Shown here: positions 29,651-40,190 of the stretch, in pieces
Position numbering within the stretch: the first letter of the stretch is position 1
Layout: each line of letters starts with the position of its first letter
Source: Paragonimus westermani
Taxonomy: Eukaryota > Platyhelminthes > Trematoda > Plagiorchiida > Troglotrematidae
NCBI GenBank assembly: GCA_008508345.1
Contig: QNGE01000286.1
Coordinates: 270,190-334,189 of the forward strand
Direction: 5' to 3'
Length of the DNA stretch: 64,000 nt
The notes under the pieces: generated by a model
Databases searched by the model: none
Told to the model about the DNA's origin: nothing
What the model saw: the letters and a program-made list of their open reading frames with translations, nothing else
Made by a program: the position numbers and the translations under genes

Positions 29651-30044
29651 TCGATTCGAATGTAGAATTTTAGTAGTTCGGATGAACTCAATGAAAGCCG
29701 GCAGGTCGCTGTTCGGTCAACTGGAACATCACGATAAACTCACCGCCACATGTTCAATGCGTTCGTCCGCACACGTTCCTTAGTTATCCTGTTGAACCTG
29801 TTATGTGTGTAATCAGGTTAATTACCCATCTAACATGTGTCCAATGTGCAACGCATCCGGGCACTGATACCCATTCGACCAACATCTCAAAGGCTGACGT
29901 GAACTATAAAAACAACTGCGTCTATTCAATCAACACCCAGTACATCTGGTAGGAACAGCTCGACATAACGCTGACTAGGACCGCCCGGCACGCTTGATTA
30001 GGACCACTTGAGACGGCATCTGGCGAGAACTACTCGACGTAGCG

Positions 30045-30760
30045 CGCGACAGTCAACGCCCAACATGGTCAGCAGTTCCAAATCTGTCAGCAACGTTTGT
30101 GCCAGTGCCAACCGTACATAACCTAATTCATTGTTTGGCATGGCTCTTGGCTACGAACGCTGTCACAACAACTATTCAGGTTTGTAACACAATTCTACGC
30201 GATGCATCAAGAAGAATGACTATTCGTCGCCGCAAAGCATGTTGAACAACAGATCGTACCTTGAGGCCGCCACAGGAACTAAGTGATACAGTCTATTCTA
30301 ACAAACAAATTCCAAGTCACGGATTCATCATCATCATAGACAGCAATACATCAGTAATTAACACTAATGCTTAACTGCCACACAACCATGAAGAAACAGC
30401 AAACCCTATATAGAAAGAGAGAAGGAAAAAGAAGGGGACGGGAAGGGACCTAACTACTGAAAATGACTACGTCCATATTCAAACATTCAGCATCAAGGTG
30501 CCTACACCTTGCAAACAACACAACCGAGCTGCAAGTGAGAGTAAGTCACGGATTACTCTCACATCAACCCATCCGTTCGTCATACCCGCAAGCTTCTACC
30601 GTCACAATTGGTGATTCGTAACTGTCAAAGCCACTCCTGCTGCTCTACCCAGATTTTCGCAAGTCCGAACAGTTTGTTATGCGGTATTTGTTATTCATAT
30701 ATATTCGGTACACCAGATAGGTACCGTATGTGTTTGTACTGGCGTTATTCACCTTCCGAT
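30045..30760 (+). repeat. Interspersed repeat with gypsy-pol-like scrap, interrupted copy
   Basis: This is the second copy of the family at 15455-15985. The two align outside 30326-30542, where this copy carries an insertion flanked by a 12-bp target duplication. The YPDF/FRKSEQFV scrap near 30640-30680 corresponds to the YPNFDKSECFV scrap of the first copy. Confidence 0.6.
30326..30542 (-). mobile_element. 5'-truncated RTE 3' end with 12-bp target-site duplication
   Basis: The 217-bp insert is flanked on both sides by AAGTCACGGATT (30314-30325 and 30543-30554). The related locus at about 15761 shows the unoccupied site. On its plus-strand left side the insert begins CATCATCATCATAGACAGCAA, which in minus orientation is a 3' (ATG)n tail. 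It matches the 3' end of the RTE remnant at 21490-21650 (CTTAACTGCCACACAACCATG). A target duplication plus a microsatellite tail fits target-primed insertion of a truncated RTE copy. Confidence 0.75.
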
Positions 30761-33052
30761 TGTAAGAAACAATTGCGCCAATAGGTTAAACGAACTTTCG
30801 TTCGTGTTTCACCTTTTATATCAAACTATCACTGAGTACCGTAGACAAGGATCAGAATGCCCATTTGGTGTTCTAACCACCCTTTTGATAATGTAGCCGT
30901 CAGGACTAACGTCTACACATGAATACTCGAACTTCTATTTTACTCCGTTCGCTCCTTTAATCCTTGTTTAGTCGTGACTCATGTGGGTTTCAAATGGACA
31001 TTTTCACAGGCTGCAATGGCTGTTTCTGTGAGTCTTGTGAGACTTCCTAGCGCTGCTGTCTTTGGGTGTTTACTGTTAGCTGAGAATGATCGCTGTACCT
31101 GGAGGTTTCCACTTCATTTAAATCATTGGCTTCTCTCACAACTGCGTCGTGTATTCCTGCACAAGGTGATTTTTCTCGCATCGTATCGTTTTTCTCATCC
31201 TTGGCTTAAACATCTTTCCTAAACGAGGAGAGCGCCAAGTAGACACGAGATTACCTGTTAACCTCTTAGTTTCAAGCATCGCTTTGTCATGTAAACGAGC
31301 ATACACTGTACGTTTTAAGCAGCGCATTCAACTAGGTATGTTCATCTCTGGTTCCACTAATGCGTGAGTGATGTTTGATGTTCGGAGTTGATAAACCAAG
31401 GTACGAAATATCCAGTGGTCGGAGTCTGTCTAAATACAGTCAAGATGTAGATGTTGAGTCATGTATGTTGCTATTTCCCATGGAAGCGCGTACACACTAT
31501 TGACCAACGTAGTTCGTGTGGTTATGAACAATGCACAATAAAGCCTAGTCGTTTGGATGAATGAACGAGGTCTTCAAGTCAACCAACTGGGCATACGTTT
31601 CTGTACTGACCATTAACTAACATCGATTCCCCAAGTTTCAAGATAAGTGCGTTAGTCCTTTTTGCCTGGAATGTGATGTTTTCCATTTTGTTTAGTAAGT
31701 CGATCAGTAACATATAGACGGAGCAGAATTGCTCCTGATCAGTGGCGTTACCATTCGTTTTTGCAGGAAGACGTAAACTTTCTACATGTTAGTTTCAACA
31801 ACAGCATCAGCCTGTATCGAGGTATACTGATTTGTTCAGTGGTACTAAGAGCTACGCCGCAGCCGTTTAGGAAAGCAAGGCCATATTTGAATTCGGCAAA
31901 GTAATGTTAACACTCCCGTCCGTCCGTCGTGATGTGTTGAAATTTGATCTATTCGTACTAGTTTTATTCTTCGAGTCGTCACATTTTAAACGCACACTTC
32001 CTTTTCATTTTTTTCGGTAACCCACCACTCATATTCTAACGAAAAGGGCTCATGGATTACAACACTGAATACGAGACACGTTGGTTGGGATTTGATTCCG
32101 GGCTAAGTTGATTACTTTCTTTTAGAATTGGGTAATCAGGCGGTACTCGACTATCACGTAACCCCCCCCCCTTGACAAGTCACGGTAGCTCAATGGAAGC
32201 TGCTTCGAGGCCGATTTTAGGCAGCCTGAGATTGCGTGACCCACTTGAAACCCAGGTTACCTCGGCAAACAGTAGCGGTGCGAAACTGAAGGCTTGTTAT
32301 GACAGTCAGCACTAGTTTGGTTCGTAGGCAAAATACCGAACTTTAACCCCACCTAATCTGTCATAAACCTGCCGGGGTTCTATCCTATCCAGTCATTCCG
32401 TACGAGGAATGATTACACTGTCTTTTCGTCCCGTTGATGTCTTCCTTATGTACATCATCATTATCATATTAAAATTGTGCTTAACTTCTAACCAACGACA
32501 AAAACGGAGAAAATCATGTTTCAGGGACAGACGAAAGGAGAATTCAGAACTTAGTTCATAAAACCTGTGTTTAAACTTAGTCAAAGTCGACGTCTTTTCA
32601 CTTTGCAGATCAACAACTGGGCTGCGAGTAGGAGTAGGGTGTTTTGTTACTACTGTGTAATGTGGGACCACCACTTTAACAATGACGAGGTTGACTGACA
32701 TGACCGGTGAGCTCTACCTATCATAGCTTAGTTTAACCGTTTTACTAACCTGAACATCATTCTACTGTTTCACATCGCTGTCTGTCGATTTTCACTTAAA
32801 TTGCCTTACGACATATCTGGAGGTATGTAATGTTTGACCACGAATTTTACCTCCGTGGAGCCTTTATGGTTGAGGCTCAGTGGACGGTGAGCATTTTGGG
32901 TCATGAATGTTGTCGGGCATGATAAAGAATCGTGTTCAAGGGTGCTCTTATTGACTGCTTTTTAGAGTGCTGTAATTTTCGTTCCTCTGTTGTAACATAG
33001 AAGTATGCGTGGTCAAACGTCGGGTCACCCAGACGCTGCGTTTGGGGGGACA
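30761..33052. other. Intronic DNA with no recognised feature
   Basis: This is part of calcineurin intron 1. A run of ten C residues occurs near 32161. A faint tRNA-like stretch (GGTAGCTCAATGG near 32185) follows but cannot be folded into a convincing tRNA. Confidence 0.4.
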
Positions 33053-33102
<50 letters not shown>

Positions 33103-33130
33103 CCAACATCATCACCATCATCATCATCAT
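33053..33130. repeat. (CAT)n microsatellite, the (ATG)n tail of an RTE LINE
   Basis: Sixteen perfect CAT units (33053-33100) are followed by an imperfect run to 33130. It lies just beyond the 3' end of the minus-strand RTE element at 33131-34800, so in that orientation it reads (ATG)n. Polyhistidine and polyisoleucine frames across it are artefacts of the repeat. Confidence 0.85.
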
Positions 33131-34800
33131 AACAGCCATGAGCCTGTGGCTCGGGCCGCCGCTCACCTCAACAGTAACGTGGAATATCCTGGAAGGAAAC
33201 GTTACTAAGAAGGTCAACAAATGTTAAAGAAGACTAGGCGGAGGAGCTAGAAATGGTATGCATGCAGGTACGCCATTGACTGCGACATCGCCATCTCGGA
33301 TAGCGTATCTAACCAGCGGTTTGAGTGATCACGAGGACACCAGCCAGGTAGGCGATGCCTGCCCACTTGGCTCAATGGAGCGGTCAATGTCTTCATATTT
33401 CGTGACCACGTTGTTGCTTGACCACCACGCCGTTTTACCCAACTGTTGGTGGCCTCAGTATATAATGCCCGGTACGGTAAACGCTCAGCTGGCATACGGA
33501 GCACGTGACCCAATCATCGCAAGCTGTGCAACATAACTAATTGACCAATTGATCGCGCATCCCGAACGTTCCGGAATACGCGCCGGCGAATTGCCACATT
33601 GCTCACGCGACCAGTCCAATTAATGTGGGCCAAGTGGCGGAGACAACGATGGTCAAACACAGCAAGTCTGTTGATATCTTCCTTGTGAACAGGCCATGTT
33701 TCCGATCCATAAAGCAAAATGGAACGCAAACAGGCGTTATATACCCTTCCTTTCAGCGACAACCGAACGTCTTTGCGACGCCACAGATGACGCAGTTTGG
33801 CAAAGGCAACTCGTGCCTTTTCTATCCTTGCTGATATCTCATCAGCAATATTACAGGCTTACGAGATAGTGCTACCCAAGTATGCGATACTGTCCAGTCT
33901 CAAGCGGATTACCTGCAATAAAGAAAGTAGGGGTGGAAATGGTCCAGTCTTGAGGCAGCACTTTGCACTTTGAAGGTGCGAAGCGCATTCCATACAGACC
34001 AGCCCGGTCACTCACCTTGTTCAGCATGGTCTGCATGTCTTCAGCAGAGGGGATAAGTAAGACAGTGTCGTCCGCGTACTCCAGGTCGGTCAATCTAGCG
34101 CCAGGAAGAAGCTCAACACCAAGCCCGCTGGATTCATGAAGCGCACCCTCCAGAATGTCGTCCATGACAAAATTGATCAGGAAGGGGGAAATCGGACACC
34201 CCTGTCGAACACCACTAGAAGTGATGAACGCTCGAGACATTTGTCCATACACTCTCACCCAGCTTGCAGAGTGAGCGTACAGCGATCTCAATATATTCCC
34301 GTATTTATCTGGAACTCCCTTGCGAAGGAGACAGCTCCAGAGAACGTTACGAACAACTGAATCGAAAGCAGCCCTCAGGTCCAAAAAGAACACGGCCGTC
34401 GTCTGCCTATATGAATGCCGATGTTCCAAGATCCGTCGTAAGGTAAAAATGTGATCAACGCACCCCCGACCGGATCGGATCCTGCTTGCTCTTCGCGTAT
34501 CTGACTTTCTCTGGGCTTAGTGATCCGACGTAAAATGAGGCCAGTGAGTAACTTGGACACAACAGACACCAAACTGATGCCTCTGTGGTTGTCACAGGCT
34601 TTGGGATCCCTTTTTGAAAACGAGAATGACTGTTGATAGGCACCAATCACGAGGTACCTCTTCAGTCTCCCAGATCGCCCGGAGAAGTTTTGTTAGTTCT
34701 GATAGCAACCTCACTGGAAAACTGGAGGTAGTCTAGGGTACAACACACTTCGTAATAATACGGAAAACCAGTGATGCCGGGCTACTATGGATAACAGCCA
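33131..34800 (-). pseudogene. RTE-type LINE, 5'-truncated reverse transcriptase
   Basis: This is the best-kept RT in the window. Reading leftward from about 34690: CDNHRGISLVSVVSKLLTGL near 34600; motif A AVFFLDLRAAFDSV near 34395; GVPDKYGNILRSLYAHSASW; motif B SGVRQGCPISPFLINFVMDD near 34210; motif C LEYADDTVLL near 34085 (catalytic YADD intact); then the thumb. In other frames come the C-terminal ILLYGSETWPVHKEDINRL near 33715 and MGHVLRMPAERLPYRALYTE near 33510. Shifts near 34430, 33870 and 33515 disable it. The element starts inside the RT region and ends in the (ATG)n tail. It lies on the same strand as calcineurin, in intron 1. Confidence 0.9.
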
Positions 34801-35321
34801 ATAGACTGTCATGGACTTTTTGATAATCGAGTTTATCAGCGTGATCCAACTGTCCTAAAGACTCCTTTTTTTAGAAATAATAACCTTTGTATGTTTAGCC
34901 ATTGCCGATCACGTCGACTAAGCGCTCCGTTGGACTGATAAACTAGAGCTAATGTGGCTGTGTTCGATTGTGCGTATCGCATCGTATCAAGAACTATGGT
35001 ACAGTCGGAGGCCACTCACAGCTGGATTGATGAATGTGGAACGAAAGGTTAGGTCGGGGATGAAGGCTGCTAGGATCAGTCAAAAAATTCAGCAATACTT
35101 TAACGACAGAAAATATTACACTGAGAATCCGCCAGAATATTCGGCTTTATTCTTCTCGATATATGTGTGTATGAATGGGAGTGTGTAGAAGTGTAACGTT
35201 TTCGCCTAAGGATAGGATTCGTTTGGGTGTGAAGCATCGCTGTTCTGTTCAGGGTTTACACTAGACAATCTTTTCACAGGTATACCTGGTTTATCAACAA
35301 AAATCGAAATTCCGTACTTAC

Positions 35322-35441
35322 ACGTCTTCTGTGGTGGCAGAACGTGTCGTACGCAAAGGAACCATCGATTCCAATGGTCGCGGTGACATGACCATATGGC
35401 GCTGCAATACGTGTGGCCTTGAATGCGCTGGTCACCCCATA
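35322..35441 (-). CDS. Candidate orphan exon in calcineurin intron 1
   Basis: This 120-nt segment runs from an acceptor-like GGTGAATTACTAG to a consensus donor GTAAGT at 35321-35316. In frame 0 it encodes 40 codons that look protein-like: YGVTSAFKATRIAAPYG, then HVTATIGIDGSFAYDTFC, ending HHRRR. A second frame is also open across it. I do not recognise the family, and no partner exons were found nearby. It could be a leftover exon of a captured gene, an alternative calcineurin exon (length divisible by three, open in the phase required there), or chance. The pyrimidine tract before the acceptor is weak. Confidence 0.3.
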
Positions 35442-35619
35442 CTAGTAATTCACCAAAGTACCTATAGTACACCGTCAACCAAGAGATAATGAGTATGTTA
35501 GGCTCAAGTAGCTTATATCAGTTATATCAATTTTTTCTTGTTCGCAATGATCAACGACCACCGTCGTTCGGCAACTCATCCGCTCCTCTTTTTAACAACC
35601 TGGGTATCAGTGGCCTTTC

Positions 35620-36050
35620 ACTTTTCCTTTTCTTAAGCTTTGTTAGTGTTTTGTCTGTTCTCCTCTAGCCAAACCTTTAATTGTTTTACCTCCTATCCTC
35701 TCTAGTGTGCACCAACATGTACTCGTATGTTTAACCAATTCTTGCATTGTAATTTCAATATTATTCTCCCCAGTTTAGATCTTACCTTTAAAGTCTCCCA
35801 CTGTCTACTTACTGAGAGTTTTCAGTTTCGTGCCTGTCAAATAACTGGGTAACCAACATTGGCCGGCTGGACACGATGGCCTCACTCGCACGCCTCCGGG
35901 TCTTATTCCTTCGTGTTTACACTAGATACGTGGTGTGTGAGTGGAACCACAGGTGGTGGAATGTAAGCCACTTGTGGTGATCGTTAGGCGCAGGCGTCCT
36001 CTGGCTTTGGTCACTGTGATAGGCTAATCCGAAACGGATGCCGCCAGCCA
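35620..36050 (+). repeat. Hairpin-containing interspersed repeat, copy 3
   Basis: It is closely similar to copy 1 (15040-15365, opposite strand) over about 330 bp, and to copy 2 over its full length. The hairpin at 35946-35978 has arms ACCACAGGTGG and CCACTTGTGGT with one wobble. The 3' end is GGATGCCGCCAGCCACG. A second small hairpin, ATCCGAAACGGAT, lies near 36028. No coding frame was found. Confidence 0.75.
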
Positions 36051-36169
36051 CGTAAAACAACTGACCTAGACTAGAAAAAAGTGCGTACAAGCAACACTGC
36101 TATGAAAGCACACGTAGTTTGCGTGAAGAACGTGGCGTTATTAGTACCTTACTTTTCGCCAATAACGAC

Positions 36170-36665
36170 CCCATCTATCTGCCGACCAAACTTCTCTCTC
36201 TGACGGTCTCTGGTGGAGGGTGAATCTCGTGATCAAGTTGGGGTGGGCATCGCATTGAGTTCGAGAGATAAGCAACGTTTACTCAATTGCATCTCAGTTA
36301 ACAGTCTCTTATGCGCTGTCGGATTCAATACATCACTTAAAGCCTATCAATGCAAATCAGAAAAACGACAAGTATTCGTTATACCGGCGTACGCTGTAAT
36401 GGAGAGTTGTTCGGATGATACCGAAGATGCGTTCTATGCCTTTATTTGACCTTCTGAAGCAGAATAGACAATCTGACAGCATTGTATCAGCAGGTGATTT
36501 TGAAGTTCACAATGACCCTCTTTCTGAAGAGAAGTAGCTTGGAGATAAGTTTGGTGTCTGAACACAGCGGACTGATAGTGGTGAAAGACTGCTGTAGATG
36601 TACACATTTCACAGTCTGTGCGTTTCGAGTGGCGTATTTCAACACAGGCATTCAATTACAGACTG
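36170..36665 (+). pseudogene. RTE-type LINE endonuclease fragment (second copy)
   Basis: It parallels the 985-1645 fragment. It reads ESRDQVGVGIALSSRDKQRL, then a strand VFVIPAYAVMES, then SAGDFEVHND, where the usual GDFNA catalytic motif has lost its Asn. TDSGERLL and a final SSGVFQHR-like stretch follow. Frames change several times. The similarity stops near 36665, where Penelope-like sequence begins in the same orientation. Confidence 0.75.
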
Positions 36666-37772
36666 GGCACTGAAGTTCAGTTTGAAAGTCCGCACCAATA
36701 TCTGGGTGAACTCGTTCCGTCTTCAGAGTTTAATGCGGAACAGTGCAAATCTAATCTCGTAAATACATGCTACAAATATGTGAATAGCAAGGTATCGAAA
36801 TACAGTTCATTAAAGCGGGAACATCTAGACGCTGTAAAAGAGCTACGAACTAATACGAACATTCTATTGACGAAACCAGATAAAGGATCCAGTATAGTTT
36901 TATTAGATAAGGCTGATTACGACATCCATACCGTCTGACAGATCGAAATTTATTAAGACGGAAAATGCTAAAGATAAAATAATGGCCATAAAGAAGAAAC
37001 TACTCAAATTACTCCGTGAATTGATTGACAGCACACCTTCGAGCGCATCAGACCAACAGGGACAATCAGTCCACGCCCTACGGTCTTCCTAAAGTTCACA
37101 AAGATGAAAAGCCCTTGAGATCGATTCTCGACATGTACAATTCTCTGTATTATGTTTTAGCTTAGTGGCTGGTGGAACCATTGGAAATAATCAAACTGCA
37201 ACTGACCCCATTCAGTTTAAAAAGATATTTCCAACTTCGTCAACGTGGTTGGTTCATTGGACAAGAATAGCAAGATGGTTTTCTCAGACGTAACCTCGTA
37301 ATTCACGACCATGCCGTTAGGAGAATCGATTGGTTATCTGTTCGCTTGCATTGAAAACAGACAACCCAACGTCTGTATTCCCATCGCCAAACTGAAAAAG
37401 CTGTTATTATTCTGCACATCAGACGTTCAGTTTCAATTCAACGGAAATCTCTATAAATTATGTGATGGAGTACCGATGGGCTCCCAATCCGGTCCATTGC
37501 TCGCAGACATACACATGGCCAAACTGGGGACCAACGAACTACTTCAAGTTGTTGAAAATCGTTGTCACCATAAGCGTTACGTGGACAATATATTTTACTT
37601 AATAAACGACAATGATACACGATCTCTACTAGCTAACTGTAATCGTGCGCACCCCAACTTCGCATTCACCATCGAATTGGAGGTGAACAACCAACTATCA
37701 TTTCTAGATGTTGCCATGCTTCGTAGAATTGATGGATCAATCCAAAAGGTAGTTCGTAGGGAAAAAACGTGA
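36666..37772 (+). pseudogene. Penelope-like element reverse transcriptase remnant
   Basis: Motifs are in Penelope order. NILLTKPDKGSSIVLLDKAD near 36860-36915 is the N-terminal RT signature. NAKDKIMAIKKKLLKLL follows. A frame from 37311 has FACIENRQPNVCIPIAKLKK, LCDGVPMGSQSGPLLADIHM (normally VAMGSPLGPLLADIFM), a catalytic box YVDNIF where YVDD is expected, and NNQLSFLDVAMLR. Stops lie between 37080 and 37310. The GIY-YIG endonuclease that normally follows is missing, because gypsy sequence takes over at about 37772. The altered catalytic box and stops mean it is dead. Confidence 0.88.
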
Positions 37773-40190
37773 ACTTGTTGGTAAACGCATTGCGGAACCG
37801 ACAGCCTGCTCCTCTATCACTCGACCGTCCATTTCGACTGCCACATCAGCAGCGGCTCCGGAGTGTCTTTCGAATGCTGTAATTGATCTCGAAGTTAACG
37901 GAACTAGCTTACAAGCTTTGATACTGAAAGTTATGTTGCATCTTGCGAAGTGTTGCAGAATGACTGGCCTCTACCGCTCTGTCAAGTGACGCGTGAGGTC
38001 ACGTCCTGAGGTCGGTCAGGTACAAAGATGCTCAGTATGAAGGAGTGAAGTTGTCAGTTCTACCGCATTAATGTGCAGACGTCCTTCTTGGTTACGACTT
38101 TCTTAGACTTCATAAAAGTGTTGAAATCCCATTCAGTGGGCCAAAACCATCATTTTCACTCTGTTCATTGACCCCAGCTCACATCGAACCTCCTCGTCTT
38201 TCCCAAAACCTGATGCGAAACTTCAAACCCATTGCAACAAAATCCAGAAGGCACGGTCCAGCTGACGAAAAGTATATACGCGATAAAATTCGCCGTTTGC
38301 TTGCTGAAAAGTTATCGAGCCTTCCTCATCCCCTTAGTAGTCGCTAACGACGGGCACAAGAGAAGAATGGTAGTTCACTACAGCCAAACAATTAACAAAT
38401 ATACCCTCTTGGATGCCTATCCTCTCCCAAAAATTGAAGAAATGATGGAACGCATCGCCATGTACGACACCTATAGCACTCTGGATCTGAAGAGTGCTTA
38501 TTATCATATCCCTATTCGAGAAAAGCCTTTTACGGCTTTTGAAGCATGCGGACGTTTGTATCAGTTCTGTCGGATTCCGTCTGGCTTGACGAATGGTGTC
38601 GCTTGCTTCCAACGGACTACTGGCACGCGAATGACTAACAGACATCATTGTTTGCGTTGACAATATTACAGTAGGTGGAACCAACTCCGTTGAACATGAT
38701 CTAAGTCTTTGAAAGTTCCTAAACGTGGCCAGAAAATATGGATTGACTTACAATGAATCAAAGAGCATAATCGCCGCCAAACAAATCGAACTTCTAGGTT
38801 ACGGGGTATCCAAGAACAGTATTAAACCGGATCCTGATCGCCTGAAACCACTGCGAGAACTAGCCCTTCCCCTTAACTTGAAATCCCAGCAACGAATAGT
38901 TGGATTATTCGCTTACTACTCACGGTGGATATCTCACTTCTCTGATAAAATTCACAAACTTGTACATAACACCACCTTCCCCCTACCCACTAAAGTCAGA
39001 GAAGCCTTCGAGGCTCTGAAAGACGAGTTATGCAGAGCTGCTGTTTCTACTATTCAGTACGATACCCTTTTGATTGTCAAGACAGACGCCTCTGATGTGG
39101 CGATCGCAGCCACTCTGAATCATAACGGTCGACCGGTAGCCTTCCACTCGCGTAGTCTGTCGTCCAGTGAGCGGCACCATTCCGTCGTGGAAAAGGAAGA
39201 GTATGCTGTCGTGGAATCCATACGTAAATGGAAACACCTTCTACTTCGCAACCATTTTAAACTCGTTACTGACCAACGTTCCGTCGTCTTCATCTACGGC
39301 AATCAGCACAGAGGGAAAAGCAAGAATGATAAAATTGGACGTTGGAAGCTGGAACTGTCGCCATGATGTATATCGATCTGGTAAAGATAACCGAGCGACA
39401 GATGCACTCTCGCGTAATTGTTGCGGGGCTCTAATGACTTGAAAGGACTACATGAATCGCTTTGTCATCCCGTCGTTTCTCGTTTGATGCACTTCGTCCG
39501 CGCCAGAAACCTCTCCTTTTCTGTGGAAGAAACTCGAGGCGTTGTTGCCAAATGTTCAGTATGCTGTGAAATCAAACCTCGTTTTTTCCCGGAAGCTCGA
39601 GGTGAGCTCATAAAAGCCACACAACCATTCGAAAGACTGTAGATTGATTTAAAGGGTCCCCTTCCATCAGTAACCCGCAATCGTTATTTATTAACAATTA
39701 TTGATGAATATTCTCGATTTCCTTTTGCTTTTGCATGTCCTGATCAGACTAGTGAAACCGTTATTATATGTTTTTGTCAGTTGTTCACGTTGTTTTGTAC
39801 TTCGGCCTACATTCATTCTGATCGTGGATCGTCGTTCATGTCGTCAAATGTTCAACAGTTTCTTCACGAAAAGGGAGTCGCGACAAGTAGAACAACACCA
39901 TACAACCCCCCAGGGTAACCAGCAAGTAGAGCGTTTGAATGAAACACTTTGGAAAACTGTGTTGCTCGCCCTGAAATCTCGTAACTTGGCCATCAATCAA
40001 TGGGAATTTGCTATGTGACTAACACGCTTCTCTTTAGGGATAGTTCAACGGAGGTCAAGGACCAAGGTCTTCTTTCGAATGTCCTTTTTGACCGAGCACC
40101 TTACGGTTCAAGCGTATATAAGACAGAGAAGCGTGGCGCTCAGCTCAACACCGTAGGGAAGTTTAATCTTCAAACCCAGAGGTTGTGTCA
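37773..40190 (+). pseudogene. Ty3/gypsy retrotransposon pol remnant (element 1)
   Basis: Order: protease (DLEVNGTSLQAL, then a deletion removing the expected DTG, near 37890-37960); RT (TINKYTLLDAYPLPKIEEMM, YSTLDLKSAYYHIPI near 38400-38510, then a catalytic box reading CVDN instead of YVDD near 38655); connection and RNase H (KTDASDVAIAATL near 39080); integrase zinc finger (H..H..C..C, HESLCHPV to CSVCCEIKP near 39450-39580); and integrase core with its acidic residues in shifted frames (PLPSVTRNRYLLTIIDEY, HSDRGSSF, QVERLNETLW, 39650-39960). Gag and both LTRs were not found. Several stops and shifts are present. It begins directly against the Penelope remnant. Confidence 0.9.

Noticed and set aside
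32180..32270. tRNA-like GGTAGCTCAATGG stretch
   Set aside because: The arms do not fold into a cloverleaf and the B-box match is poor; no second copy was found to support a SINE.
33005..33208. Polyhistidine reading frame
   Set aside because: It is only the translation of the (CAT)n tail of an RTE element; the neighbouring frames give polyisoleucine and polymethionine.
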